A stretch of DNA of 64,000 bases from Lingula anatina (Eukaryota; Brachiopoda; Lingulata; Lingulida; Lingulidae): assembly GCF_001039355.2 (NCBI RefSeq), contig NW_019775180.1:291337-355336 (forward strand), written 5' to 3'. The first letter of the stretch is position 1, and the number at the start of each line of letters is the position of its first letter. A program made the translations under genes and the position numbers. The notes beneath the pieces were generated by a model. The model was not told where the DNA came from. It did no database searches and saw only the letters and a program-made list of their open reading frames with translations. This document shows positions 25,327-37,600 of this stretch, piece after piece.

Positions 25327-26911
25327 CTCGGATCTTCTTGGTCGTAAAAGGAATTCTTAAACCATCTGAAAACTACACTTAGATCTTCCAAGCTCTGTAA
25401 GACCTATTTTGTCACCCGCACAGGTGTGATCAAGATGGCGGCTGCTTTGACAAAACAGGTAAGAATTTGTTTTTCGATTGTGGTAGAGGAGAATATGGCC
25501 CTGTGTGTACCTGACTCACGGAATTATTTTCTTATGACTCATGTCCAAAGGATAATATAAAATATGTTTACTTAAGATAGAACCATCATAGTTATTCAAT
25601 GATCTACTCATTTTTTACTTATAGCAACGCAGTAGTAGTTTAAGACCTCCGAGGCTTCTTCACCACACGTAAAATATCAGATTGTTGAATTTGAAGGATT
25701 AATATACATCCAAAAATTTTTCTTATTCCATAAGACACTATTTTCAAATGCCATAACAATTGCATTTTATCCACTGCTGATACTGTTATGTCTCATTGAA
25801 TCCTATGGAAACCTGCGTTAAAAAGTTTTCTGCACTGCTACTTTTATTTGTTGTAAACGTTTTTCCTGCATAAAATAAGGAAGCACCCCTGCCCAATGTG
25901 TATAAGCAAAAACGTTCATAATTTAAAAAACCGTGCTGTCTCTTCGACAATATCCATTAGTTGACATCTAAATTTCGTCACGAAGCGAGAAAATAAAATG
26001 CCCCTTCACGTCCAGCCATTTTGATGTTACGTTTTAAATATTGTTTACTGATATTATTGCCTGCTGAATTTTGTCCTGATAACGCTAATATTGTTTTTTT
26101 TTAAATTATCTATCACAGCTAGGCATTAAATATGTTTAAGCATAAATATCATGTCAGAAAAAGGAATTTATCTGCTAAAATTTATTCATTCGTTTTATGT
26201 ACAACATATTCATCATTCTACCTAAAATGGGATGTTTGCATTTTCTCCAAAGCGACAATAAATAGAATAAATTTATCAACTATTTTGTATTTCTTTATCT
26301 TATTCTCTGTCACGTCTGTGAACTTATCATCTTCCTTGGAGTTACAAAATTATGGATTGAATCGTACTTAAAAACACAAACTTATCTATATTATACGGAT
26401 TATCATATAATATCCTGATATCTTTCAATATATACGACCAGTCCTAAGCAGGCAAATTTTGTCAATTTGCACCATCAATATCAAAGTTATAAAAGCTTTT
26501 TCGGACATTGTCCTTTTCATTAATAAATATTCCAGTACTAAAACGCTGATCTGGTATTTCAATCTTAATTATTCTTAATCTTAATATGAAATGTACGGAT
26601 AAACAGGATCAACAGAGAAAAATAGACGAAAGTCAATCTTTTGTTGTTTTCACTGTAATATGCACCAAATGTTGAATTCATAGACATACAATTATATTTG
26701 GTTATAAACCATTTAGAATACCACTGTACATGCATGGTTTAATGTTTCTACATCTTGTATTTACAAAACCAGAAAGCTTTTTGATCACATCAGTATAAAA
26801 TATGGTCCTTGGAAAATATGAACGACTATCAAAGTCAATCATATCACATATGCTTAGTAAAAAAAGTGGGGACAGCCACAATGGACGCATTACAGACTGT
26901 ACAGAATGAAC
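25327..26911. other. Spacer between the two LDLa-LU genes
   Basis: About 1.6 kb holding the promoter of copy A and the 3' flank of copy B. A YY1-like motif (CAAGATGGCGGC) is at 25431-25442. On the plus strand the motif's ATG opens eight codons ending at a GTAAGA donor, but no following plus-strand exon was found. The rest is AT-rich with no gene. Confidence 0.55.
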
Positions 26912-28427
26912 TTATAACAGATACTTTACAAAAAGTGCAGATAACAAAGATAACCCAAATGAAATGGGAGTAATTGTTACTGCACTGGAAAGAAGTACGC
27001 TGATTCCCTGGGCAATGTTACAGTCATTGGTTGTACACATGCAAGTAGTCACTCTTGTCGATCCCTTCCAGCTCTCGTCACATCGATTTAGCTGTGTGAA
27101 AGAGCAACCCAGTGAAACTGTTTTTCTTCCTGAAAAGAAGAAACACACGAAATTTGAATATATAAAGCGTGTTTCATTTTAAAAAGAGCAAAAGTTTTTT
27201 TGTTCATTTTTAGTGTGATTTCATCGTGGGTTTGCTAATGCTTTTTGTACGTGATTTAAATGCGACATATCATTTAGGAAAATGTTCAATTTGTACCCGG
27301 AACTTAAAGTGGTACATTCAGGTCGGAAAAAAGTATAAGAAAAAATTGCGTCTCACCTTCAAATTCCTGTACTATTTTCGAGCATCCATAGGGACATAAA
27401 CGAAATCTGGTTTCTGCTTTCTCAGGACAATCAGAGCAAGAGTAACATCGATAGCCTGCAAGTCAAATTTGAAAACCTTGACATGTTTTCTTGTGCAAAT
27501 AAAATATGATGAAACTCATATGAAAATAAAAAACTAATGATAAAAAAAGACAATAAAATATTTATTTCAAACTTCATCTGAGTAAAAAGCGGGGATTTAT
27601 AATTATTTCTAATGACGCCAAAACTGGAAATGCAAGGTTTTAAACATATAAAACATCAAAGGGGGATGAGATGAATAAATATATTTAGCATTTTGAGTTT
27701 TCTTACCGCAACCGGCCTCTGGGCCTTCATCGGAGTCATCGGGACATTCGAATATATTGTTGCATTTTAGTTCGTTTGGAATACAGGTTGATCCATCAGC
27801 GCAGGAGTATTGGTCCGGCGGACAGTAACAATGGGCTGTAATATAAATGGAAATTTTAACACTGATTTTAATATACTGTACTCTGCACAGCTTAGCTCAT
27901 AGGGGGATTTTAATAGTTTCTCACATTATGAGTAAAATAGGCAAAACTCCTAAAATATCCAACACTCGTACTTTGGTACTACATGTAGGGACGTCATTTT
28001 TACAAACGCGTTGCACTTTTTCTTGTCCTATAAAATCAAATGACAACTAGGATGATGTTGCTTATCAGAAGAACAGTCATCCAGACATGCAACGATCCTT
28101 TTTCTTTTGGTGTATAGGCCTACTGTTTAAGCCAGCTTAAAAGCATTGTAATATTTTGTGTATGTCTTAGAATAAAATAAATTAAACTCGTATTAGAGTT
28201 ATTATTCTATGTAAGGAAATTTACGCTGATGAGGTTAAGAGTTCCTTCTTTCAGTGTTAATGTGTACCACGAAAGACTTAATGCTATCATATTTGAAACC
28301 TTGGTTCCGTTGACCTGATTTAAGTTACGAAATCTAGCACAGGTGTATCATTTTACTTACCTGTCTCCAGAAAGATACAAAGTATCAAAAAGCAAAGGAA
28401 TAGTAACCCTTCCGAGCACCACGACAT
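26912..28427 (-). CDS. Secreted/GPI-anchored LDLa plus LU (three-finger) domain protein, copy B
   Basis: Tandem paralogue of the gene at 23273-25326, same strand, with identical exon plan and all introns in phase 1. Exons are 28427-28361, 27835-27707, 27455-27357 and 27129-26912, giving 170 residues. Signal peptide MSWCSEGLLFLCFLILCIFL. The LDLa module has six cysteines and CPDDSDE, so the acidic calcium site is kept. The LU part has YRCYSCSDC, RLCPYGC, LGCSF, NRCDESW and CMCTTNDCN, followed by about 30 hydrophobic residues that look like a GPI attachment signal. LU cysteine spacing matches copy A almost exactly, while the LDLa modules have drifted more (CGNLRC in A against CADGSTC in B). Function not recognised. 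Confidence 0.87.
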
Positions 28428-28966
28428 ATTTTTGGTGCCCCTTCCTACTAATATTCCACCCCTAAATCGTCCACAACTCTCAAAATGGCGGCGTCATATA
28501 CTTGACCTCTCGCTGAGCAATACGACCTACATTAAGTCTTTGTTGTGCGTCAACAGGTATGCTGTGGCGGTTAAGGTAGAAATTAGCATATGAATTAGTG
28601 CGATAGTTGAGACTGTTATCAAAGAGGGTACTGACGGATCTCTTTCTGACGTGATTATATTTATTAGGTCTTTTTGATTCGATAAAAAGTAAAAACAGAA
28701 ATTGCATTATGTATTTTTGTAAATGAATTAAAATGCATATTAGATGGGACTTCGTGGTTTGGATTTCTACTACTTATTTCACCTTGAAATAAAGTTCTCG
28801 CTTGTTTTCAATCAAACAAATATTTCCCATTAAAAAAATTATTTGGTTAAGAAAGGACAACAATGCAAGAACAAGGCAGCAAAGCTGTCAAATGTACAGA
28901 CAAAAAACAGAAAAAAAAGATGCAAAAGAGGTCATTTTGTCAATTTTGATGCAACAATAAATAATG

Positions 28967-29054
28967 NGACGACGGCGACGACGGCGACAGCGACGACGGC
29001 GACGACAGACGCAGATGATGGCTATATGTACAGACACATCTGTGTCTGTACATA
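28967..29054. repeat. GAC/GGC tract with N, followed by a perfect 14-bp hairpin
   Basis: An interrupted GACGGC repeat follows an N at 28967. Then TATGTACAGACACA (29025-29038) and its exact reverse complement (29041-29054) are separated by two bases. Confidence 0.75.
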
Positions 29055-29644
29055 AAAAGATGTTGATATGAATGTGCCCTTGCGTCGTTAATGCATTGAT
29101 GTGATAGACTAGGGCACGTTTCATATTCTTGTGAAAGATGAGGTTAAAAAACTATTAAATCTGAATCATAGCATGGTAAAAATGATGTAGCACTACATAA
29201 ATCTATACATTAGGCAATTTTGATATCTGCAGTTTAATCATTCTGAAAATTAGTACATGTACCAAACAGATGCACAAAGCTTTAATTAAAAATCGATTAA
29301 ATAAAGGTGTATTCACTGATTTAAAAGTGCTTATAGTTACAGTATCATTATCTCTCAGTGTCTCACACGTGATACACAATATCAAGTATCGTTTTTTGAT
29401 ATGGGGCACAAACACAATAGTGTATTAAGCTTGGGGTGAATGTGAAGTACCTTAATAATTTACTTTCCCCTCCACCCTTAGTTGAAATAGCAGGCAGCAT
29501 ACAAATACTGTATACAATGTAGATAAATTGTTGAAATGCTCATACAAAAATCTATTTGTTCAAAAACCCAATTTTTCTTCTTATGCAGCAAGTGTTCACT
29601 GCGTACAAATACAACAGGCTCTACTTAATTCCAAAGATGAATTT

Positions 29645-29864
29645 TAAATATTGTATATTATAAATACTGCATGAATATCTCTACTGATAAATAATCATAT
29701 TTGAAAATGCGTATATTACACTTTCAGAGCTCTAATATTTTAGATATTGCATTATTAAATATTGTATATTATAAATACTGCATGACTATATCTCAACTGA
29801 TAAATAATCATATTTCAAAATGCATATATTACACTTTCAGAGCTCTAATATTTTTAGATATTGC
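29645..29864. repeat. Tandem duplication, unit about 110 bp
   Basis: Two adjacent AT-rich copies (29645-29755 and 29756-29864), each starting TAAATATTGTATATTATAAA and ending TTAGATATTGCA, differ at only a few positions. Confidence 0.85.
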
Positions 29865-30289
29865 AGAGTAAAATGTTTACATTCACATTATACAAACATT
29901 TTGCACAACCTCATCCTATATATGGAAATGAAGCACTCCTCTATCTGCAAATGGCATTACTAAGATAACTTTAATCTGCATATACATTTATCATTTTTAA
30001 ACTTGTAAAAAAAAAAAAAAAAGGCTAGAGAGATACTCACAGCTTATTCTTACAACATAGCATGTGTGACAACTAGCATCTGCAAACTACTAGTTCTCTT
30101 ATGCTTCATAAAGTCTACAAAATTTTCATTTTTTGTTTTTTTAAATCATTATTATTATTATTATTATTTTTAAACGGGATAAGCCTTCCTATTGTACATA
30201 ATAAGAGAAAAAGAATTTTGTCAGTTGTTTCCATTATATGTTTACTTATAGGTATACTATACTTTTTCCCTGCCATATAAAATTTTCCT

Positions 30290-30360
30290 AAAAAAAATAA
30301 AATAAATAAATAAATAAAAATAATAAATAAATAAATAAATAAATAAGTAAATAAATAAAC
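30290..30360. repeat. (AAAT)n repeat
   Basis: AAAT tetranucleotide run with a few interruptions. Confidence 0.85.
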
Positions 30361-30958
30361 ATTCAAAAAAATCTTCACTAGCTGAAACAATATAAATGAT
30401 AACAAAGGAGGGTCTTACTGTTTTATGCTTACAAATTTTAGTTGGGCTAACTGAATTCAAAATTGATCCGGGAAAACATGTTTTGGTAAAAAGTTGAATT
30501 TACATTAACTATGAAGATGACATCATTTCATTCTTTAAGAAAGAATTCAAAAAGCATGTCCATTAAAATTAATTTCAATGGAGTATTTCATGCCAGCAAT
30601 CCCATTCAAGAACTTTGCAGTAAACATCTTGAAAAAAAAATCACATACAAACTTAACACAGATTCATAATATCCTATACTCTAGTTTTAGATGATAAACA
30701 TTCATTATAACATGAAAACAGAGAATTGCCAGGTCTTCTGTCACAGGAAAATATACATTGTACATATCCATAAATCTATACATAAAAAATAAAACCATAA
30801 TGGCTCTAGGAAAAAAGTTTGTGTCAATTATTCTGATCTACATACATGTACAGCACACTCTGCATAACAATTCAATTTAGGCAATTTCAAAAAGAAAAAA
30901 TCTTCACCACAAAATCTGATTGTATTGTTATAAAGTGACAAGTAACATGGAGACAGCT

Positions 30959-30964
30959 TTTATT
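30959..30964 (-). promoter_or_regulatory. Candidate polyadenylation signal of the 31-38 kb minus gene
   Basis: AATAAA on the minus strand 53 bases after the stop codon at 31017-31019. Confidence 0.5.
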
Positions 30965-31016
30965 GTATATTTTTTATGATTTAACAGTCTGAAATCACAA
31001 ATGGACCACTCTGTAT

Positions 31017-31601
31017 TCACACAAGTGTTGATCTGCCAGCTGGCTTGAAGACCACTGTCATTTTGCCCTGTGCAAGGGACTCTTGAACATCGTTAAGCTG
31101 ACTGTTCTTACATTTGTTTTCAACAGCACACTGCCAAATAGAAAGATATCAGTATAGTCATTTGTAACTGTAATTGTCACCCTGAATACTGGAAACCACA
31201 GATGGGAATTGTGATCACAAGTTTCTAATCTATGAACACAGAGCAGTTATTTTATGTCTGCACATCATTTTTTTCTCTAGACATGGTTTTATGCAAATGT
31301 AATGCCCTTTAATTTCAGACTTTGAAAATCCATTCTCATTTCTAAGTATTAGTTTTTCATTCATTACTCTTATACGGTAATTTAAAAAGTCTTGCAAAAA
31401 TACTTCATATCAAAAGAATCTATTTTTTAGCTTTTTTTAAAGTTGAAACTTACTTGTTCCTGTTGATCAACTCTGCTTTTCTTGAAATCATTTGGAATGC
31501 TTGATTTACTGCAAGATAACATCCCTTGTTATCTATGTTTGATCCCAATAATATGTTTACACTTTATACAAGTATGAGACAAAGCAAAAAACATTACTGT
31601 C

Positions 31602-31661
<60 letters not shown>

Positions 31662-34600
31662 TGCAAACCTTCCTCTGGTTGCTTCACATCTTCAACCTTT
31701 ATGTCATGTGACTGGGTGTGAGAAGTATTACACCCCATTGGGACAGATCAGCCAAGAGCAATCTCCTAATCCTTTAAATTGCTGAAGGTTCAATAAAGAT
31801 ATCAGTTATAGATAAAGTGATGCATGTATTTATCTGAGCTTCACTCAATCCCGTATATCAGAAAAATAAATCCCCAGTTGATGCCACTACAGAGNGAGAG
31901 AGAGAGAGAGAGAGAGATGCCATTAAAAGCTTGAAATATGTGGGAAATACTTTGATTTTCAATTTTGTAATAATAATAAAGTTACTAGAAATCACATGTA
32001 AACCCAAATCTACCTCTCCTTTTGCTATTAATTTTTATTTTCTATTAATTTCATTTATTATAAACTGTTTAATGGCCTTACCATAATTTCTCTGGGTGAA
32101 TATTTTCAGCATTTTCATTGTCTGATGACCACTCTCTCTTGCCTGGTGATCTCCTCTTGCTGGTAACAGTATCAACAGGTTTGTCAGTCTCATTTTTGAT
32201 GCTCTGAGTAGGCTGAGTGTCTGCCATTGTTATTTCTGAAGAATTTTTGTCTTGAGACAAAAACGTTGTTTTGGACACATGGTTAGCTGTCAGGGGAAGC
32301 AATGCATTAGGGATGCGTCTTCTTTGGACATCAACATCTTTAATGTGTGCCTCACATGATAAGTGATCTGTTGGTGAACAATCATTGGTGCTTATCATGG
32401 GAGTTAGATCAGCTGCCTTCCAATTATTTTCATAAGATGGCACCTTTTCCTGGACCTTTTGCTGAATCCTGTTGTTGTAAGATTTAGTGTTGTCTGATAG
32501 CTGGTCACATGCATGCAGCGATGTAGTTCCCTGGTGACTGCCGTTGGATTGCCATGGCTCTCTGGTTACAATATTACAATGTAAAGTCAATGCTTTGCCC
32601 TGGCTGGCACTGGGCTGTGATGATATATCACTTAAAGTGTCACTCTGCAGAAAAGGTATTTGGTCCTGGAAGACGCTGGATTTGATTGACTCTGTACTGA
32701 CCATAAGGTGTGGCACTACTGCTGTGTCTTGTCTGGTGCTGGATTGAAATGACATCAGATTGACAGTGTCATAAGATGGTACTGGTGCTGCATCCTGGCT
32801 AGTGCTTGGTTGTAATGACAGAGTGCTTACAGTGTTGTTAGATGGTACTGGTGCTGCATCCTGGTTGGTGCTTGATTGCAATGACACTATACTGACAGTG
32901 TCATAAGGTGGTACTGGTGCTGCATCCTGGCTAGTGCTTGATTGCAATGACACTATACTGACAGTGTCATAAGGTGGTACTGGTGCTGCATCTTGGCTAG
33001 TGCTGGATTGTAATGGCAGGGTGCTGTCAGTGTTGTTAGGTGGTACTGGTGCTGTATCCTGGTTGGTGCTGTCATAGGGTGGTGGTGGTGCTACATCATG
33101 GCTGGTGCTTGGTTGCAATGACACTATACTGACAGTGTCACAGTGTGGTACTGGCATTGTGTCCTGACTAATGCTGCATTGCAATGGCTCTGTTGTGACA
33201 GCATCTACAAAATGAGAGTTTGCAGTTTTTGACAACACCATATTCACATTGTCACAGGACACAAGTGGTATTTCACTCTGGCAAATGTTGCCTTCAGTTG
33301 ACACTGGGTAGATGGTGTCACACCCATTGGGTGGCGTTTTTTCCAGCTTGTTGCATGGCTGTGATGATTTAGCATCATTCAAAAGCAGCACTTTTTCCTG
33401 GCTTATGGTTGGCTGTGAGGTTGCAGTGGACACAGTGTTTTGGTGCCCATTTTCCTGAAACAGAAAATGCTGAATAGAAAGCTATGTATATTAATATACT
33501 TAAACAAATGAAAGGAAAACAATTTCTAAAAATTAAAAATTTCATAATCCTGGCTTAATGGTAAAGGGCTCATAGAGAAGAACTGAAAATGCCAATAACA
33601 AACTGTTAAATCACATACCTTAGGTACAATGCTGGGTTTAGGCATCACTGGTGGCTTTGGAATAGCAACAGCCCTGAGTGTAGCAGGTGGTCTAGGAAGG
33701 CTACCATATCTTCTAACTGTGCTTGGAGAAGCAAAGGACATGCTGTTACTAGTGTCCTTGGTACTTGGAGAAGACCAGGAACTTCTCTTGGAGGTCTGAA
33801 ATGTGGAACTATGCCCAGTGATGTTTATTGACTCACTGCTCTTTTCATTTTTCTCCAGTTCATGAGCATGGTTGCTCTGCTTTTCAATTACATCTGGGGT
33901 ATTTTCATGATATTTCCCATTACCGTTGCTCTCTATGTCAGAGTAGACTGTGGAATCTGCACAACTCATGGAGTACCTACTACCCACACTTATATCAGAT
34001 ATCATGGATATGCTGCTACCTCCAAATGTAGAGAATGTTGACAGTGGTCTAGACAGGCCCTCTGTGTACACAGCAGTGTCGGAAAATGATGACATGACTT
34101 TATCTCTCCTTGTTACTGAGCCCTCACACAAAGACACACTGTCCGCTTTACACAGTTGTTGCTCATGACTGATTCCTATGTCCAATGACCTGTTGTGGGA
34201 CCCATGGTCAGTTTGCTCCAAGGAGGAATCGGTCAGGTTGATTGGTACAATTTCCAGTGACTCTGAATCATTGAAGAAGTTGGACACCATACTCCAACGG
34301 GAACTAGTCATGGAAGGAGGGATCTGTGATCCAATTCTGGCTGGAAAAATGTCTTCTGTTCCTCTGTCAAAATGAAGTGGTCTTACCCTTTTTGTGCTTC
34401 TGTTTCTCTCTGCACTTGAGACACTATGAACAAGAACATACTCATTTTAACTCCAAAAAACACGTGAATACATTCATTGTCATTATAATACATTAGAAGT
34501 TATCTATGGTAGCACTCACATTGTTGAGATATTCAATAAAATTAATGAGTTACTTTTGTACTCACGTTTCAAAATCTCCATCCTCAATTACACTTCCGTC

Positions 34601-37600
34601 AAGGCTTTGTTCATGTCCACATATCACATCATCCAGGACATTCAAGGTGTCCTTTAAAGCATTATCTTCCAAGGAAATAGTAGGACTGTCTGTTGATCCT
34701 CCATTACCAGAACTTTTGGTGTTGTCTAGTGGGGAACCTGAACCAATCTCTACATGCAAGTTATTATGCCGACTGGCTGGAGTGGTCTCATCTTCCACAG
34801 CTTCTGGAGGCTGAATAACAATATCATTTAAAATATATGTAGGAAAGGTAGACTCAAGTCTAGCATTTTATGCATGTCTCAATGAAGGTGAGATTATAAC
34901 AAGCAGACAATGATTAAAAGAAGTTTCGTGATCTTCTGTTTGATCAAAACTGTGTTCTATTATAATTTTGATGTCTTTTGATACAATAATTTTGGACTGA
35001 TTTGAACGGATTTATTGCATCTTTCAAGTACAAGAAAAGGTTTGAATGAGCATTAATGTTACGAAAGTGATTGTATAAACATAATCGAAATAAGCAACAT
35101 TACTATCTCCTTTACCTGCTCTGTAGATGTAGGCAAGAATATAGGAGGTCTCCTTGGAGGCTGGGGAACTGTGACTTGTCTAAGGGCTGACAGTCCTTTG
35201 GGTGTTCTGGACAGAGTACCAGCTCTTCTAATGGTTGGAAATGGGGATGCTGGGGGAGTGTGGCCAAAATCTGATGGCTGGTTGTCTTTTATAAACTCAA
35301 AAGCTGAGTCAATGGAACTGGTAGATGTGTTACCGAGATCATCATCTGACCCACTGAAGTCAATCAAAGTCTGCCTTTTCCCAAATGTACCAAAGGAGCT
35401 GACTGAGATGGCGTCAGGATCAGGTGACTTAGTGGATATACCCTGGTCATCATCAGGTATGGAGGACAGGCTAAGCATGCTGACATTATCCATATCTGCT
35501 AAGCTCCAAAGACTCTTGTTGATGTCAGGTGTAACTGAGGGGCTGTCTGTATCATTCATACTACTGATACCTCTGTAGTACTTCTGTAAAGTAAGCATGC
35601 AGTTCTCCTGTATAGCAAGAATGCAAGATGTGCTGTATATCTGCAAAGCCTTTAAGAATTGTTAACATAAATGGAAGCAATCATAAACAATAACATCTTA
35701 AATTTAACCCATTCCAGATGCCAAAAGATTTTTCATCTGATATGCTTACTAGTATTAATATTTGATCTGTACTTAGTCATAAATTTCCAAACTCCATCCC
35801 AATCCTACAGCCCTGGTCACTTGATACAGTGTGGATTTACAAAACTTCTCATATCCATTCAACATTCAAAAATTTCAAATGTTATAATTATTTAAGCATA
35901 TAATTCTTGAAATATATATTGGTTTACCTTTGGGAGTGTTTTTTTATTCCATTTCTTAACAAATTTTTTAAACATCTCCTTGGCTTTAGTTGCTGACAGT
36001 TCTTCGAATTGCTTCTTTTTCTGAATAAATAATATATCATACAAAGAACATCAACATAAATCTGTTTAAATCAAATTATTTCTGTTACCATGACACACAT
36101 TTCATTTTACATGCCTAACAATTCTAAAATATCAAAGGGTGTATTCCCAGAGATTTAGATCGATACAGAGATTAAGATTTAAATCGACCTAACTCCCTGG
36201 GGATTCACGTTAAATTGCAGTCAGCCAAGTGCGCACCATAGTTAATTACCCCCTTACAGCTTTCAGTAGGCGGGACAGACGCTTAAGCCGGCTAAGCTGA
36301 CAGTAATCTCGTGAGACTCCCCACAGGGATAGATCAATCTAAAATCTATGGAAATGGGGTCAAAGAGCCAGCAGGACTGGGGCCACAGGTCATGCAACCC
36401 TGTGAACTGACAGATTACACAATATAATAAAACTTACTAAGATTACTACTTAATATAAAACTTGAAATAAAAACAAGATCATATTACCTCCTCTTTTAAC
36501 CATGTTCTAAATTCTGTACTTTTAGACAGAAAGTCTGCCTTACATAGCTTATCTGAAAATATGAGAAATTTCACAGGCTTAACGAAAAACAAAATCTGAA
36601 ATAAGTTTCACAATACATTTCATTAACAGATTATGCACTCACTTAAAATATCTTTACACATTTTAATTTTAATTTAGATAAATATTTAATGTGGGAAAAA
36701 GTTATCATTATAAGAATACTGATAAAGATTTTTATCTTCAATTAACAGCTAAATATTGATATTGTTTACCTGTTGATTGAAGAAAAAATGGCTTTATTCT
36801 TATTACATAACACAGCTCACTGCTTTTACTACAACCTCCTACTTTTGAAATATCACCAACAAAAGCCATCTTTATTGAAAACAAGTTTTAGGGATATCAA
36901 ACATATTGTTAATATAATAATAATAATAACAACTACAATAATTTTAATCCTTACAATGATAATATAATAATGATAATGATGATGACATTTACCAGTCTGT
37001 TCACATTTGTTACAAAGGCTACAACTTACATGTTTACAGTAATTTATATAGAGATCAGTTATTTATAGTGCTTACGCTGGACAGTTTTCATGTGAAGTTC
37101 TTTTTCTCTTTTCTTCTCCTGGTTAACTTTCTTCTTTGCAGCTAACTGTAATTTCTTTGGTGTACTTGAGGTTTCTAGATCTGAAATGAATTTATAAAAT
37201 TATGTTTTGGTACACGATACAACAAAAACAGGTAACCTCAGGCCAGAATAAAATGTAACATGAGTAACTGCTTTGGCTGACAATACATTTCCCAAGGGTG
37301 GTCCAAAACCTGTTAGATTCTTTACCATCTAAGTTAAGTAGATGTATTGTAAAAATAAAACCATATGAGACTTCAACCATATAAATAACTTGAGTAATTC
37401 TAACAAAAACTGAGAAAAAAAAGTCTAGTACACTTTATTCTTAATTGATGTACGTTAAAAAAAAGTAAGAAAGACTCTCACTGAATGTAATCAGATTAAC
37501 AGACAAACACACATTACCTATATCTAAAATAGGTCTACAATATGGTCCAATAAGTTCTAAGAAACTTTTGGACCCATTTCAGTAAAAACAAAGTTGATAT

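Larger units (their letters stand above)
28428..31016. other. Intergenic region, repeats only
   Basis: About 2.6 kb between copy B's start and the 3' end of the next minus-strand gene. It contains a YY1-like motif 54 bases upstream of copy B (28481-28492), a stretch related to a repeat near 51.9 kb (about 28855-28905), a GACGGC-type tract with one N (28967-29010), a perfect hairpin (29025-29054), a 110-bp tandem duplication (29645-29864) and AAAT repeats (30290-30360). No gene was recognised. Confidence 0.6.

Noticed and set aside
25432-25460. Plus-strand ATGGCGGCTGCTTTG... followed by a GTAAGA donor, as a first exon MAAALTKQ
   Set aside because: No compatible downstream plus-strand exon was found before the next minus-strand gene, and the ATG is part of a YY1-like promoter motif.
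30115-30460. Minus-strand open frames rich in Tyr, Leu, Phe and Ile
   Set aside because: They are translations of AAAT and ATT simple repeats.
31526-31738. Open frames on both strands with Arg-Glu or Ser-Leu runs
   Set aside because: They are translations of the GA microsatellite inside an intron.
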